From assembly GCA_021787395.1 (NCBI GenBank), contig JAJYLZ010000024.1:1-47475 (forward strand): a stretch of DNA of 47,475 nucleotides, written 5' to 3'. This DNA comes from Chloroflexota bacterium (GTDB lineage Bacteria; Chloroflexota; Limnocylindria; Limnocylindrales; CSP1-4). Shown piece by piece: positions 8,471 to 17,527 of this stretch. Below the pieces are notes generated by a model, which was given only the letters and a program-made list of their open reading frames with translations, did not search any database and was not told where the DNA came from. The translations under genes were made by a program, and so were the position numbers. The number at the start of each line of letters is the position of its first letter. Within the stretch, counting starts at the first letter, position 1.

Positions 8471-10987
8471 ATGACCGCATTCCCGTCCCACGCGCGCGTG
8501 GTCGTCGTCGGTGCCGGCATTGTCGGCAATGCGCTCGTGTGGCACCTCGCCCGGCTGGGCTGGCGCGACATCGTCCAGGTGGACAAGGGCCCGCTCCCGA
8601 ACCCGGGCGGCTCGACGGGTCACGCCTCCTCGTTCACGTTCGCCGTGGACCACTCGCGTCAGACCACGGCCTGGTCGATGGCCAGCATCCGCGAATTCGA
8701 AGAGCTCGGCACGTTCACGCGGACCGGCGGCCTCGAGATCGCCCGGACGCCCGAGCGGATGCACGAGCTGCGCCGGCGGATGGCGCTGGCGAAGTCGTAC
8801 GGCGTGGAGGCCGAGCTGCTGGATCCGGCCGGGGTCAGGGAGCTCGTGCCGTACATGGACGAGACCAAGATCCTGGGCGGCTTCAGCACGCCCGCCGTGG
8901 GCGTCGTCGACCCGCTCCATGCGGGGACCCTCTACCGCGAGAAGGCGATGGCCCTCGGCGCCCTCCAGAGCTTCGCCAACACCGAGGTCACCGGCCTGAG
9001 CGTGGAGGCCGGCCGGATCAACGGCGTCCGCACCACGCGCGGCGACATCAGCGCCGACATCGTGGTCGTCTGCGGCGGCGTGTGGAGCCGCCAGGTGGCC
9101 GCCATGGCCGGGGCCACGATCCCGCTCGTGCCGGCGGTCCACCAGATGGTGGACATCGGCCCGGTGCCGGAGTTCCTGGCGCTCGACAACCCGCTCGCCT
9201 ACCCGGTCGTGCGGGACATGGACGCCAAGATGTACGCCCGCCAGAGCGGCGCCGACCTCGAGATCGGCTCGTACGCGCACGAGGCGCTGGTGGTCCAGCC
9301 CGAGGACATCCCGTCCAACGAGCAGGCCCTGATGTCGCCCACCGAGCTGCCGTTCACCGCTGAGCACTTCGACCCGTACGTGGAGACCGTGCTCGAGCTC
9401 TACCCGACGATCGTGGGCAACGAAAGGGTGGGCATCAAGCACGCGATCAACGGCCTGATGTCGTTCGTCCCCGACGGCATGTCGCTGGTGGGCGAGACCC
9501 CCGAGGTCAAGGGCCTGTGGTGCTGCTCGGCCGTGTGGATCAAGGAGGCGCCGTCGATCTGCCGCATGCTCGCCGAGTGGATGACGGACGGCAAGCCGGA
9601 GATGGACCCGGCGTCGGTCAACATCGCCCGGTTCTACGACACCCAGAAGACCGAGTACCACGTCGAGAGCCGGGTGGGTGAGCTGTTCCCGAAGTTCTAC
9701 GGGATCGTGCACCCGTTCGAGCAGTGGGACACCGACCGCAATGTGCGCCTCGGCGCGGCCCACGACCGCCACCGGGCCCTGGGCGCGGAGTTCATCGAGA
9801 TCTCCGGCTGGGAGCGCGCCAACTGGTACGCCAGCAACGCGCCGCTGCTCGAGGAGTTCGGCGACCGCGTGATGCCCCGCGCCCACGAGTGGGACAGCCG
9901 CTGGTGGAGCCCGATCATCAACGCCGAGCACCTCGCGCTGCGGGAGCGGGTCGGCCTGATCGAGAACCCGGCCTTCGCCGAGTGGGACGTGTCGGGCCCG
10001 GGCGCGCTCGCCTGGCTGCAGCGCATGGTCGTCGGCCAGGTGGACGTCCCGGCGGGCCGCCTCGTGTACACGCAGATGCTCAACGAGGCGGGCGGCATCA
10101 AGGCCGACGTCACGGTCATGCGCCTCGCCCGCGACCTGTTCCGCGTCGTGGACGCGGGCTTCGCCGGCAACTCCGATAAGAAGTGGCTGGTGGACCACCT
10201 GCCGGCCGACGGCTCGGTGAACTTCGCCGACGTCTCGACCCAGTGGACGATGATCGCCGTCTGGGGCCCGCTCGCGCGCGACGTTGTGGCCTCGGTCACG
10301 CGTGACGACGTCTCGGACGCCGCGCTCCCGTACGGCAGCGTCGCGTCGATCGACATCAAGTCGGTCCGCGTGGTCGCGGCGCGGATCAGCTACGTGGGCG
10401 AGCTGGGCTGGGAGCTGCACGTCCCGTTCGAGCAGGGCGCGCACCTGTGGGACGTCCTGATTGAGGCGGGCAGGCCGTTCGGGATCGTCCCGGTCGGCTT
10501 GGGCGCCTACGGCGGCACCCTGCGCACCGAGAAGTCGTACCGCCTCATGGGCAACGAGCTCGAGCTGGACCGCAGCCTGGTCGAGGCTGGGCTCGCGCGC
10601 CCGAAGGTCAAGGCGGCCGACTTCATCGGCAAGGCGGCCTATCTCGCCCAGCGCGAGGCGGGGCCCGCGAACCTGCTGTGCACCCTCACGGTGGACGACC
10701 CCACGTCGGCCTCCGGCGAGCGGCGCTACATGCTCGGCCGCGAGCCCGTCTGCCGGCCGGACGGGGCCGTCCTCCGGGACCGCAACGGGCGCCGGTCGTT
10801 CGTGACCACCGCCGCCTCGGGCCCGTCCGTGGGCCGGCATCTGCTGATGGCGTACCTTCCGGTCGAGGACGCGACCGTCGGCAACCGGCTCGCGGTCGAG
10901 TACATCGGCGAGCTGTACCCGGTGACCGTGGCCGCAGTCGGGGCTACGGCGCTGTTCGACCCCGACAACCTCCGCATGAAGGGCTGA
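8471..10987 (+). CDS. Dimethylglycine dehydrogenase-like FAD/GcvT fusion protein, copy 3
   Basis: An 838-residue flavoprotein with a DAO-type FAD domain (GAGIVG at residues 14-19) and a C-terminal GcvT-type folate domain (GELGWELHVP). Its flavinylation region reads PNPGGSTGHAS with His51, not the SGxTWHAAG of copies 1 and 2. It is clearly closer to copy 4 across the whole visible alignment. ATG 8471 follows AGGTGAGG (8461-8468). Divergence from a GntR gene and nearness to proline dehydrogenase suggest a substrate linked to proline, such as N-methylproline, but dimethylglycine, sarcosine or methylaminobutyrate are equally possible from sequence alone. It is convergent with the DadA-like gene downstream. 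Confidence 0.9.
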   Translation: MTAFPSHARVVVVGAGIVGNALVWHLARLGWRDIVQVDKGPLPNPGGSTGHASSFTFAVDHSRQTTAWSMASIREFEELGTFTRTGGLEIARTPERMHELRRRMALAKSYGVEAELLDPAGVRELVPYMDETKILGGFSTPAVGVVDPLHAGTLYREKAMALGALQSFANTEVTGLSVEAGRINGVRTTRGDISADIVVVCGGVWSRQVAAMAGATIPLVPAVHQMVDIGPVPEFLALDNPLAYPVVRDMDAKMYARQSGADLEIGSYAHEALVVQPEDIPSNEQALMSPTELPFTAEHFDPYVETVLELYPTIVGNERVGIKHAINGLMSFVPDGMSLVGETPEVKGLWCCSAVWIKEAPSICRMLAEWMTDGKPEMDPASVNIARFYDTQKTEYHVESRVGELFPKFYGIVHPFEQWDTDRNVRLGAAHDRHRALGAEFIEISGWERANWYASNAPLLEEFGDRVMPRAHEWDSRWWSPIINAEHLALRERVGLIENPAFAEWDVSGPGALAWLQRMVVGQVDVPAGRLVYTQMLNEAGGIKADVTVMRLARDLFRVVDAGFAGNSDKKWLVDHLPADGSVNFADVSTQWTMIAVWGPLARDVVASVTRDDVSDAALPYGSVASIDIKSVRVVAARISYVGELGWELHVPFEQGAHLWDVLIEAGRPFGIVPVGLGAYGGTLRTEKSYRLMGNELELDRSLVEAGLARPKVKAADFIGKAAYLAQREAGPANLLCTLTVDDPTSASGERRYMLGREPVCRPDGAVLRDRNGRRSFVTTAASGPSVGRHLLMAYLPVEDATVGNRLAVEYIGELYPVTVAAVGATALFDPDNLRMKG

Positions 10988-11040
10988 GCGGCCCAATGCC
11001 GAACGGCCGCCGCCCGGTCGCCCCGCGGCGAGGGGAGGGC

Positions 11041-11074
11041 GGCCGCGGCGGGAGGGGAGAGCCCCGCCGCGGCC
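11041..11074. terminator. Hairpin between convergent genes
   Basis: Perfect 12-bp arms GGCCGCGGCGGG (11041-11052) and CCCGCCGCGGCC (11063-11074) with a 10-base loop lie between the convergent third dehydrogenase (ends 10987) and the DadA-like gene (ends 11081). There is no T-tract on either side, so it is a terminator-like or mRNA-end-stabilising structure serving both directions. Confidence 0.5.
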
Positions 11075-11080
11075 GGGGGG

Positions 11081-12322
11081 TCAAGCGCCGAAGCGTGCCG
11101 GGCTGAACGGACGCAGCTCGGCCGGGTCCGCCCCGTCGAGGATCGCCGAGGCGAGCAGGGCCCCGGTGCGGGGCGCGAGGGTGAGGCCCAGCATCGCGTG
11201 GCCGGTGGCGACGTAGACCTGCCCGAACGGGGCGAGCCGCCCGATGCAGGCGATGCCGTCCGGCATCATCGGCCGCAGGCCGGCCGACGCCGCGAGCGAC
11301 GGAGCGTCGGGGTTCCAGGCGCGGAAGTAGCGGCCCGGCGCCTCCCTGACGGCGCGCAGCCGGACCGCGCTGATGCGCTCGTCGAGCCGGCCGAACTCCA
11401 TGGTGCCCGCCACGCGGGTGGCGCCGTCGAGCGGGGTCACCGCCACGTGCGCCTCGGACAGCATCACGGTCGGGCCCATGTCCAGCTGCGCCGGGACGTA
11501 GTCCACGCTGTAACCCTTGCCGGGCCGCACCGGGAGCCGCGAGCCCAGCAGCCGCGCCACCCTGCCGCTCCAGGCCCCGGCGGCGATCACCAGCGCGTCC
11601 GCCCGCAGCGACCCGAACCCGCCCCGCAGCTCGGCGCCGCCCGACGGCAGCGCCCAGGCGCCGGTCACCCGCCCGCGGACCTGCGTGGCGCCCAGGGCGT
11701 CCAGGCGGGCGACGAGCGCGTCCACGACGGTCTGCGGCCGCACGTGCCGCTCGCTCGGGAACCGGACGGCGCCCACCACGCCGTCGCCGAGCGCCGGCAC
11801 CGCCGTGCGCGCCTCGTCGCCGGTGAGCGGCTCGGCCGCCAGCCCCGCCCGCTCGTAGCGCATCAGGTCCGCGACCGCAGCGCGGTACGCCGCGGCGTCG
11901 ACGTACGCGCGCAGCTCGCCCGCCGCATGCATCTCGAATGCCATGCCGTCGGCCGCCCACGCGTCGAGTGCGTCCATCGTGCCGCGGGCGAGCGCCGCGG
12001 TGGCGGCGAACGCCCGGTCGTAGGACCCGGCGTTGCACGCCCGGAGCATCCCGGCGAAGAAGCGGATGAACGATGGGCTCAGCTCCGGGCGCACGTAGAC
12101 CGGGCTGTCGGGCTTGGCCATCCAGCGCAGCGTCTGGAGCACCACGCCCGGGGCGGGGACCGGCCCGCTCTCGGCGGGCACCACCCAGCCCGCGTTGTTC
12201 GTCGACGCCCCGGTGCCGGGCGCGCGGTTGCCCACGACCACGACCTCGGCGCCTCGTCGCGAGAGCTCGTACGCGGTGGCCAGGCCGACCAGGCCCGACC
12301 CCACGACCGCAACGCGCATCAT
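11081..12322 (-). CDS. dadA: DadA-like FAD-dependent D-amino acid/amine dehydrogenase
   Basis: A 413-residue DAO-superfamily flavoenzyme. The FAD motif GSGLVG is at the N-terminus, followed by the DadA-type ASTNNAGWVVP, PVRPGKGYS in the middle, and GLRPMMPDGIACIG and ATGHAMLGLTLAP near the C-terminus. Length and motifs fit the small subunit of bacterial D-amino acid dehydrogenases, which pass electrons to the respiratory chain. Homologues also oxidise hydroxyproline or other secondary amines, so the name is a family label. It lies 51 bases behind livM on the same strand, so it may be the last gene of the transporter operon and act on the imported compound. Two ATG codons are adjacent at 12322 and 12319; either could start it. 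Confidence 0.85.
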   Translation of the reverse strand: MMRVAVVGSGLVGLATAYELSRRGAEVVVVGNRAPGTGASTNNAGWVVPAESGPVPAPGVVLQTLRWMAKPDSPVYVRPELSPSFIRFFAGMLRACNAGSYDRAFAATAALARGTMDALDAWAADGMAFEMHAAGELRAYVDAAAYRAAVADLMRYERAGLAAEPLTGDEARTAVPALGDGVVGAVRFPSERHVRPQTVVDALVARLDALGATQVRGRVTGAWALPSGGAELRGGFGSLRADALVIAAGAWSGRVARLLGSRLPVRPGKGYSVDYVPAQLDMGPTVMLSEAHVAVTPLDGATRVAGTMEFGRLDERISAVRLRAVREAPGRYFRAWNPDAPSLAASAGLRPMMPDGIACIGRLAPFGQVYVATGHAMLGLTLAPRTGALLASAILDGADPAELRPFSPARFGA

Positions 12323-12373
12323 CGGGTACCTCTGCAGGAGGGCCGGCCGGCGCGGGCCGGCCCTGCGGCGACG

Positions 12374-13405
12374 TCAGCTGGCGGGGATCGCCGAGTCCGG
12401 CGCTTCTGTCCGCGCCTTCCAGATCCGGTTGGACGCGGCGGTCACGAGGCCGGCGAAGCCGGCGGGCCGGAAGATCATGACCGCGATCAGGAGCAGGCCG
12501 TACAGGACGAGTTCCAGGCCGGGCATGCTGGCGAGCTGGGCCTGGAGCAGGCCGGTGATGACCATCAGCGGGAAGGCGATCACGGCCGGCCCCCAGAGGG
12601 TGCCGCGCCCGCCGATGTACGCGACGGCGAGCACCTCGACCGTGTGGTTGGTGGCCAGCAGGTCCGGCGTGAGGATGCCGTAGTAGTGGGCGTAGAACCC
12701 GCCCAGCAGCCCCGCGAACGCGCAGGAGAGCGTGAAGTTGATCACCAGGAACCGGGTCGGGTTGATCCCCGACGCCTTGGCGGAGGCGAGGTTCTGCCCG
12801 ATGGCGCGGAAGGCGAGGCCGATCCGCGAGTGGATGACGATCATCAGGATCCCGATCGTCAGGAACAGCATCCCCAGCACGATGTAGTAGTAGGGGAGGT
12901 TGTCCGCCGTGTTCAGCAGCTGCGGCGTGCTGAGCCCGAGCGATCCGCGGGTGATGTTGGGCAGGGTCCGGACGAGGCCCATCAGGGCGAGGCCCACGAA
13001 CCAGGCCATGACGGCGGCGTAGATCCCGCGCAGGCGGAGGGTCAGCATGCCGGTGAGCAGGCCCACGACGGCGGCCACGAGCGCGCCGCAGAACATGCCG
13101 ATCCAGGGCGAGATGCCCAGGTCCACTGCCAGCAGGCCCGAGGTGTAGGCGCCCAGGCCGACGAACGCAGCGAAGCCGAAGTTGACGATGTCGATGTAGC
13201 CCGCGGTGAAGTCGAACGCCACGGCGTAGGCGGCCATGAGCGCGCCCGTCACCAGGAAGCGCTTGTAGTCCTGGCCGGTGAACGGCGGGACGAAGGGGAT
13301 CAGGATGGCGATGGCGACCAGGACGGCCGCGAAGATCATCCGGCGCCGCGCGAACGCCTTGGCCTCGTCGCGGGACGGGGTGGTCTTGTCGATCACGGTG
13401 GCCAC
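12374..13405 (-). CDS. livM: Branched-chain amino acid-type ABC transporter permease LivM
   Basis: A 343-residue inner-membrane permease with about nine to ten hydrophobic segments and the LivM signature region (AFDFTAGYIDIVNFGFAAFVGLGAYTSG; IGQNLASAKASGINPTRFLVINFTLSCAFAGLLGG). It probably starts at GTG 13405, whose first base is shared with the last base of the livH stop (TAGTG), so translation is coupled. A second GTG nine bases later is an alternative. Its partner is LivH, energised by LivG and LivF and fed by the binding protein LivK. Substrates of this family range from branched-chain amino acids to amides, urea and betaines. Confidence 0.92.
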   Translation of the reverse strand: MATVIDKTTPSRDEAKAFARRRMIFAAVLVAIAILIPFVPPFTGQDYKRFLVTGALMAAYAVAFDFTAGYIDIVNFGFAAFVGLGAYTSGLLAVDLGISPWIGMFCGALVAAVVGLLTGMLTLRLRGIYAAVMAWFVGLALMGLVRTLPNITRGSLGLSTPQLLNTADNLPYYYIVLGMLFLTIGILMIVIHSRIGLAFRAIGQNLASAKASGINPTRFLVINFTLSCAFAGLLGGFYAHYYGILTPDLLATNHTVEVLAVAYIGGRGTLWGPAVIAFPLMVITGLLQAQLASMPGLELVLYGLLLIAVMIFRPAGFAGLVTAASNRIWKARTEAPDSAIPAS

Positions 13406-14460
13406 TACTGCTCCCAGACGCCTTTCACTTCGCTGCCGAACAGGCCTGACGGCTTGAACAGCAGGATCACGATGATGAACAGGGTGGGCAGCACGTCCAC
13501 CCAGTCCACGCCGACGTAGTACACCGTCACCGTCTGGAGCAGGGACACGATGAAGGCGCCGATGATGGCGCCCTGGACGTTGCCCAGGCCAGCGAGGATG
13601 ACCACGTACCACGCCAGGTACAGCGGCTGCTGGCCGACGGTCGGTGACGATGGGTAGAGCCACAGCAGGGAGGCGCCCGCCAGGGCGGCGAGCCCGCAGG
13701 ACAGGCCCATCGTGAGCACGAAGATCCGGTTGAGGCTGATGCCGGCCATCTGGGCGCCGGCCTCGTCCTGGGCGACGGCCCGCATGGCCCGGCCGGTCCG
13801 CGTCCGGAGCAGGAACAGGGAGAACAGCAGGATCGTGACCATGGCGATCACGAACACGGCCGCCCGGTCCATGGAGACCGACACGCCGAGGATCTGGAGC
13901 GGGGGGACGTCCCAGTAGCGCGAGGCGCCGCGGAAGTCGTTGCCGAAGATCAGCTCGTCGCCGTTGACCAGGACGACCGAGATGCCCGCGGTCAGCAGGA
14001 ACGTGTTCATCACCCACTGCTCGCGGCTGCGCCTGCGCAGCGGCCGGAACAGGATGACCTCCAGCACCGCGCCGATGGCGAAGCCGACCAGCGCCGCGAT
14101 CACCATGCCCGGGAACGGCCCGAAGATCTTGAGCAGCGTGGTCCCGCTCGGGTCGTTGTACACGGCGTTGTTGATCGGCGTGAACACGAAGTACGCCACC
14201 AGCGAGCCGATCATGAAGAACTCGCCGTGGGCGAAGTTGGGGATGTTCATCACGCCGAACACGAGCGCGAGGCCGGCGGCCATCAGCGCCCACATGCCGC
14301 CCGTGACGAACGTGTCCACCACGATCGACGGCTGGACGAAGGCGAACCCGACCAGCACCAGCGCGGCGAGCCCGATGGTGAGCCAGGTGAAGGTCAGGAA
14401 CCGCTTGACCAGCGGCACCCGGCGGAGGTTGGTGGGGGCGGTTGCGGGGGTCGTCGTCAT
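13405..14460 (-). CDS. livH: Branched-chain amino acid-type ABC transporter permease LivH
   Basis: A 351-residue integral membrane permease with the LivH core (WALMAAGLALVFGVMNIPNFAHGEF, the ARAVAQDE-like loop MRAVAQDEAGAQMAGI, and VVILAGLGNVQGAIIGA). It has a hydrophilic N-terminal tail of about 25 residues before the first membrane helix. ATG 14460 is preceded by GAGG; the gene begins nine bases after the livF stop and its own stop overlaps the livM start. Confidence 0.93.
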   Translation of the reverse strand: MTTTPATAPTNLRRVPLVKRFLTFTWLTIGLAALVLVGFAFVQPSIVVDTFVTGGMWALMAAGLALVFGVMNIPNFAHGEFFMIGSLVAYFVFTPINNAVYNDPSGTTLLKIFGPFPGMVIAALVGFAIGAVLEVILFRPLRRRSREQWVMNTFLLTAGISVVLVNGDELIFGNDFRGASRYWDVPPLQILGVSVSMDRAAVFVIAMVTILLFSLFLLRTRTGRAMRAVAQDEAGAQMAGISLNRIFVLTMGLSCGLAALAGASLLWLYPSSPTVGQQPLYLAWYVVILAGLGNVQGAIIGAFIVSLLQTVTVYYVGVDWVDVLPTLFIIVILLFKPSGLFGSEVKGVWEQ

Positions 14461-14469
14461 CGGTCTGCC

Positions 14470-15174
14470 TCAGATCCCCAGGTACGCTTCCTGGACGTGG
14501 GTGTTGCCGAGCAGCTGCTCGCCGGTCCCCTCGAGGACGACGCGGCCCTGCTCGAGGACGTACGCCCGGTCCACCATCCGGAGCGTCGTGTTCACGTTCT
14601 GCTCCACGAGCAGGATCGTCATGCCCCGGCTGCGGAGCGTCTTGAGCGCCTCGTAGGTGTCCAGGGTCAGCATCGGCGCCAGGCCGAGGCTCGGCTCGTC
14701 CACCAGCAGGAGCGACGGCGATGACATCAGGCCGCGGCCGATGGCGAGCATCTTGCGCTCGCCGCCCGACAGCGTCCCGGCGAGCTGGTCCCGGCGTTCG
14801 AGCAGGCGGGGGAACAGCTCGAACACGGTGTCCATGGTGGCCTTGACCTTCGCCCCGTCGTGGATCGTGTAGGCGCCCACGAGCAGGTTCTCGTAGACCG
14901 ACATCGACGGGAACAGGTTCAGGCTCTCGGAGACGTAGCCGATGCCGAGCCGGCTGGCCTGGTGGGGCAGCGACGCTCGCAGCTCCGTGCCCCGGAAGGT
15001 GATGGACCCGCGGATCGGCGGCACGAAGCCGGCGATCGATCGCAGGGTGGTGGTCTTGCCGGCGCCGTTGGGTCCCAGGATGGCGACGAACTCGCCCTCC
15101 TCGACGTGGAGGTCCACGCCCCACAGGACCTGCAGCAGGTCGTAGCCGGCTTCGACGGCGGTCAGTTTGAGCAC
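14470..15174 (-). CDS. livF: Branched-chain amino acid-type ABC transporter ATPase LivF
   Basis: A 234-residue ATP-binding subunit: Walker A GPNGAGKTT near residue 35, signature TLSGGERKMLAIGRGLM, Walker B LLLVDEPSLGLAP. The LivF-specific ending (EGTGEQLLGNTHVQEAYLG) separates it from LivG. It starts at GTG 15174, 28 bases after the livG stop, with GAGGGAG upstream. It works as a heterodimer with LivG to power the LivHM channel. Confidence 0.93.
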   Translation of the reverse strand: MLKLTAVEAGYDLLQVLWGVDLHVEEGEFVAILGPNGAGKTTTLRSIAGFVPPIRGSITFRGTELRASLPHQASRLGIGYVSESLNLFPSMSVYENLLVGAYTIHDGAKVKATMDTVFELFPRLLERRDQLAGTLSGGERKMLAIGRGLMSSPSLLLVDEPSLGLAPMLTLDTYEALKTLRSRGMTILLVEQNVNTTLRMVDRAYVLEQGRVVLEGTGEQLLGNTHVQEAYLGI

Positions 15175-15202
15175 CTTGTCTCCCTCGAGCCTCGCTGGCC
15201 GC

Positions 15203-15931
15203 TCAGAGGATGTAGTGGGCGCCGAGATAGGCCTCGCGGACCTTCTCGTCCTGGGCCACCGTCGCCGCGTCGCCGTGCGCGATCAGCTCCCCGTACTGGA
15301 GGACCGCGAGGTTCCCGCACAGGTCGAGGATCAGCCGCATGACGTGCTCGACCATCACGATCGTCACGCCGTCGGCGCGGATCTTGCGCAGCAGGGCGGC
15401 GACGCTGGTCAGTTCCGACGGCGTGAGGCCGGAGGCGAACTCGTCGAGGAACAGCAGCTTGGGGTTGCTGGCCAGCGCTCGCGCGAGGTCCAGCCGCTTG
15501 AGCTGGACCGCGTTGAGGTGGCCCGCGATGGTGCTCACCGGCCGCGGGAAGTCCACGTACTGGAGCATCTTGAGGGCCCGGTCGGCGGCCATCCGACGCT
15601 CGGCGTGCGGGTCGCCGAACGACGCGGCGACGACGACGTTCTCCAGGACGGACATCCGCGGGAACGGGCGCGGGATCTGGAAGGTGCGGCCGATGCCCAG
15701 CCGGCACATCCGGTCGGCCGGCAGGCCGGTGGTGTCCTGGCCGTTGAAGCGGACTGTGCCCGCGTTGGGGCGGAGGGCGCCGGCCAGGCAGTTGAGCAGG
15801 GTGGACTTGCCGGCGCCGTTGGGGCCGATCAGCCCGAAGATCTCGCCCTCTTCCACGTTGAAGGTGACGTTGTTGACGGCGGTCAGGCCGCCGAACCGCT
15901 TGGTGACGCCGTTGAGCTCAAGGAGCGCCAT
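15203..15931 (-). CDS. livG: Branched-chain amino acid-type ABC transporter ATPase LivG
   Basis: A 242-residue ATP-binding subunit with Walker A GPNGAGKST, the LivG-type RMCRLGIGRTFQIPRPFPRMSV segment, and Walker B KLLFLDEFASGLTP. In the last motif the usual DEP/DEA is DEF. The signature loop AGHLNAVQLKRLDLARAL lacks the LSGGQ consensus, reading GHLNAVQ instead, so the composite ATP site formed with LivF may be asymmetric. ATG 15931 follows GAGG. It is separated from livK by a strong hairpin. Confidence 0.9.
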   Translation of the reverse strand: MALLELNGVTKRFGGLTAVNNVTFNVEEGEIFGLIGPNGAGKSTLLNCLAGALRPNAGTVRFNGQDTTGLPADRMCRLGIGRTFQIPRPFPRMSVLENVVVAASFGDPHAERRMAADRALKMLQYVDFPRPVSTIAGHLNAVQLKRLDLARALASNPKLLFLDEFASGLTPSELTSVAALLRKIRADGVTIVMVEHVMRLILDLCGNLAVLQYGELIAHGDAATVAQDEKVREAYLGAHYIL

Positions 15932-15952
15932 GGAGCCTCACTCTGGGTGATC

Positions 15953-15979
15953 GGGGGGCCGGCGGAGCGCCGGCCCCCC
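15953..15979 (-). terminator. Intra-operon hairpin between livK and livG
   Basis: Perfect 11-bp arms GGGGGGCCGGC (15953-15963) and GCCGGCCCCCC (15969-15979) with loop GGAGC lie in the 74-base gap after livK. No T-tract follows, so it is more likely an mRNA-stabilising or attenuating structure than a full terminator. It would let the binding protein be made in excess of the membrane subunits. Confidence 0.6.
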
Positions 15980-16005
15980 CTTGCACGATGCTGCTCAGAT
16001 GAGGT

Positions 16006-17334
16006 CTAGGGCATCGCCTGGAGCTGGCCCGAGGCCTGATCGGCCGGCCAGACGACGGTCCGCTGGCCGCTGTGGTACTGGGTGACCGGGAAGATGTAGT
16101 GGCCCTTGCCCACGACCGGATCCGGGATCGAGTCCTTGTTGAAGTCGTAGCTCGACATGATGATCCCGTTGGTGTAGGTCAGCTGCCCGGTCCAGAGCTT
16201 GTCCTGGGCCTCCTTGTACAGCGTCGCGCTGGTGATGGAGCCCTGGTCGGCAAGCGTCTGCTGCATGATCTTGATGAAGAAGTTCGTCCAGTCGTACGAG
16301 AGGCCGGCCGCGGCGGCGCTCGGGTCGGCGCCGTACTTGGCCTGGTAGGCCTGCTCGAACGCCTTCGCCTTGGCGGTCGCGAAGCCCGGGACGGAGTCGA
16401 GGACGTAGTCCGAGGCGGAGCCCGTCATCTTGTACCAGTCGCCGAACCAGCCGAGGCCGTCGGCCACGGTGAGCGACTTGATGCCGGCGTCGGCCTCGGC
16501 CTTGATGAAGGCCGTGATGGACGCCGCGGCCGTGCTCGTGCCCGCGATCACCGGGACGTTCTCGCTCTTGTACCGCGACATCAGGGCCGAGAAGTCCGTC
16601 TGCGTGAGCGGGAAGTAGTCCTCGCTGACGATGGTCCAGCCGGTGCTGGTGAAGTCCTGCTTGAGGCCGGCGCCGAACGTGCGCCCCCAGTCGGTGTCCT
16701 CGCCGTAGATGGCCACCTGCTTGGACGCCGGCTTGTAGGTGCCGGCCGCGATGGCGTCGTTGATGGCGGTCACGTACGCGGTGGTGAGCTTGGCCGGGTC
16801 CGGCCAGCCCTTGGACGTCCAGTAGCCGTACTTGGCCGGGTCCGAGGCGAACTTCTGGTTCACGGTCGTGGCCGCGCCCATCCCGAAGAACCACGGGATC
16901 TGGTACTTGGCGGTGATCTCCATCTCGGCCACCGAGACCGAGCTGTTCCAGTTCAGGATGCCCGCGATGATCTTCTGGCCGACGATGGCCTGCTCGAGCG
17001 CGGCGGTGCCCTTGGCGGGATCTGCCTGGTCGTCCACGTAGACCGGGTTGATCTTGTAGTTGCCGACCTGCCAGTTGATGGCGTCGAAGGCCATGTTGGC
17101 GGCGTTCTTCATCTCGGTGCCGGTGAGCGCCGAGGTGCCGGTGAACGGGCCGCCGATGCCGATGTTGATCGTGTTGGTGGCGGCGCTGCTGCCCCCCGCT
17201 GCGGCGCTGGCCGCCGCGCTGGCCGCCGAGCTGGCGGCCGGGCTGGAGCCGGTCGAGCCGCTGCACGCGCTCACGAGGAGCACGGCGGCGGCAGTCAGGC
17301 TGGCGATCCGGAACTTCGTCCCAGTGCGGATCAC
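16006..17334 (-). CDS. livK: Branched-chain amino acid-type ABC transporter substrate-binding lipoprotein
   Basis: A 442-residue periplasmic-type binding protein of the LivK/amide-binding class. The N-terminus has basic residues, a hydrophobic stretch and the lipobox LVSAC with Cys24, then an Ala/Ser-rich linker before the mature domain (INIGIGGPFTGTSALTGTEMKNAANMAFDAIN). I start at GTG 17334, placed eight bases behind GGAGGAG; a longer frame from TTG 17355 would put the ribosome site inside the gene. It probably captures an amino acid, amide or betaine; ligand specificity is not readable. It lies 193 bases downstream of etfA with its ribosome-site region duplicated upstream. Confidence 0.9.
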   Translation of the reverse strand: MIRTGTKFRIASLTAAAVLLVSACSGSTGSSPAASSAASAAASAAAGGSSAATNTINIGIGGPFTGTSALTGTEMKNAANMAFDAINWQVGNYKINPVYVDDQADPAKGTAALEQAIVGQKIIAGILNWNSSVSVAEMEITAKYQIPWFFGMGAATTVNQKFASDPAKYGYWTSKGWPDPAKLTTAYVTAINDAIAAGTYKPASKQVAIYGEDTDWGRTFGAGLKQDFTSTGWTIVSEDYFPLTQTDFSALMSRYKSENVPVIAGTSTAAASITAFIKAEADAGIKSLTVADGLGWFGDWYKMTGSASDYVLDSVPGFATAKAKAFEQAYQAKYGADPSAAAAGLSYDWTNFFIKIMQQTLADQGSITSATLYKEAQDKLWTGQLTYTNGIIMSSYDFNKDSIPDPVVGKGHYIFPVTQYHSGQRTVVWPADQASGQLQAMP

Positions 17335-17343
17335 GATGAGCTC

Positions 17344-17412
17344 TCCTCCAAACAAGCCGTGTGTCGGTCGAAGATGACCTCGTGGGTGGCGAATCCTCCT
17401 TCTAAGCCGTGC
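17344..17412 (-). repeat. Duplicated ribosome-site segment in the livK leader
   Basis: Two 18-base segments, 17344-17361 and 17395-17412, match at 14 of 18 positions: both read TCCTCC then four variable bases then AAGCCGTG on the plus strand. Each contains the complement of a GGAGGA ribosome site. Only the proximal one is correctly spaced from the livK GTG; the distal one has no nearby standard start codon. Confidence 0.5.
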
Positions 17413-17478
17413 CCCTCCCCATGGTGGAGGGCGCGTGGACGACCGTGCACGTCACGTTCCGTCCCGCGCGGACGGGAC
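17413..17478. other. Two hairpins in the etfA-livK intergenic region
   Basis: CCCTCC/GGAGGG (17413-17418, 17426-17431) enclosing CCATGGT, and GTCCCG/CGGGAC (17461-17466, 17473-17478) or the overlapping CCGTCC/GGACGG. They lie downstream of etfA and upstream of livK and may end or modulate the etf transcript. No T-tract is seen. Confidence 0.35.
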
Positions 17479-17527
17479 GCGGCCCGCAGCGCTGGAGCAG
17501 GGGTGACGTCACGGCGGCGGCCAAGCC

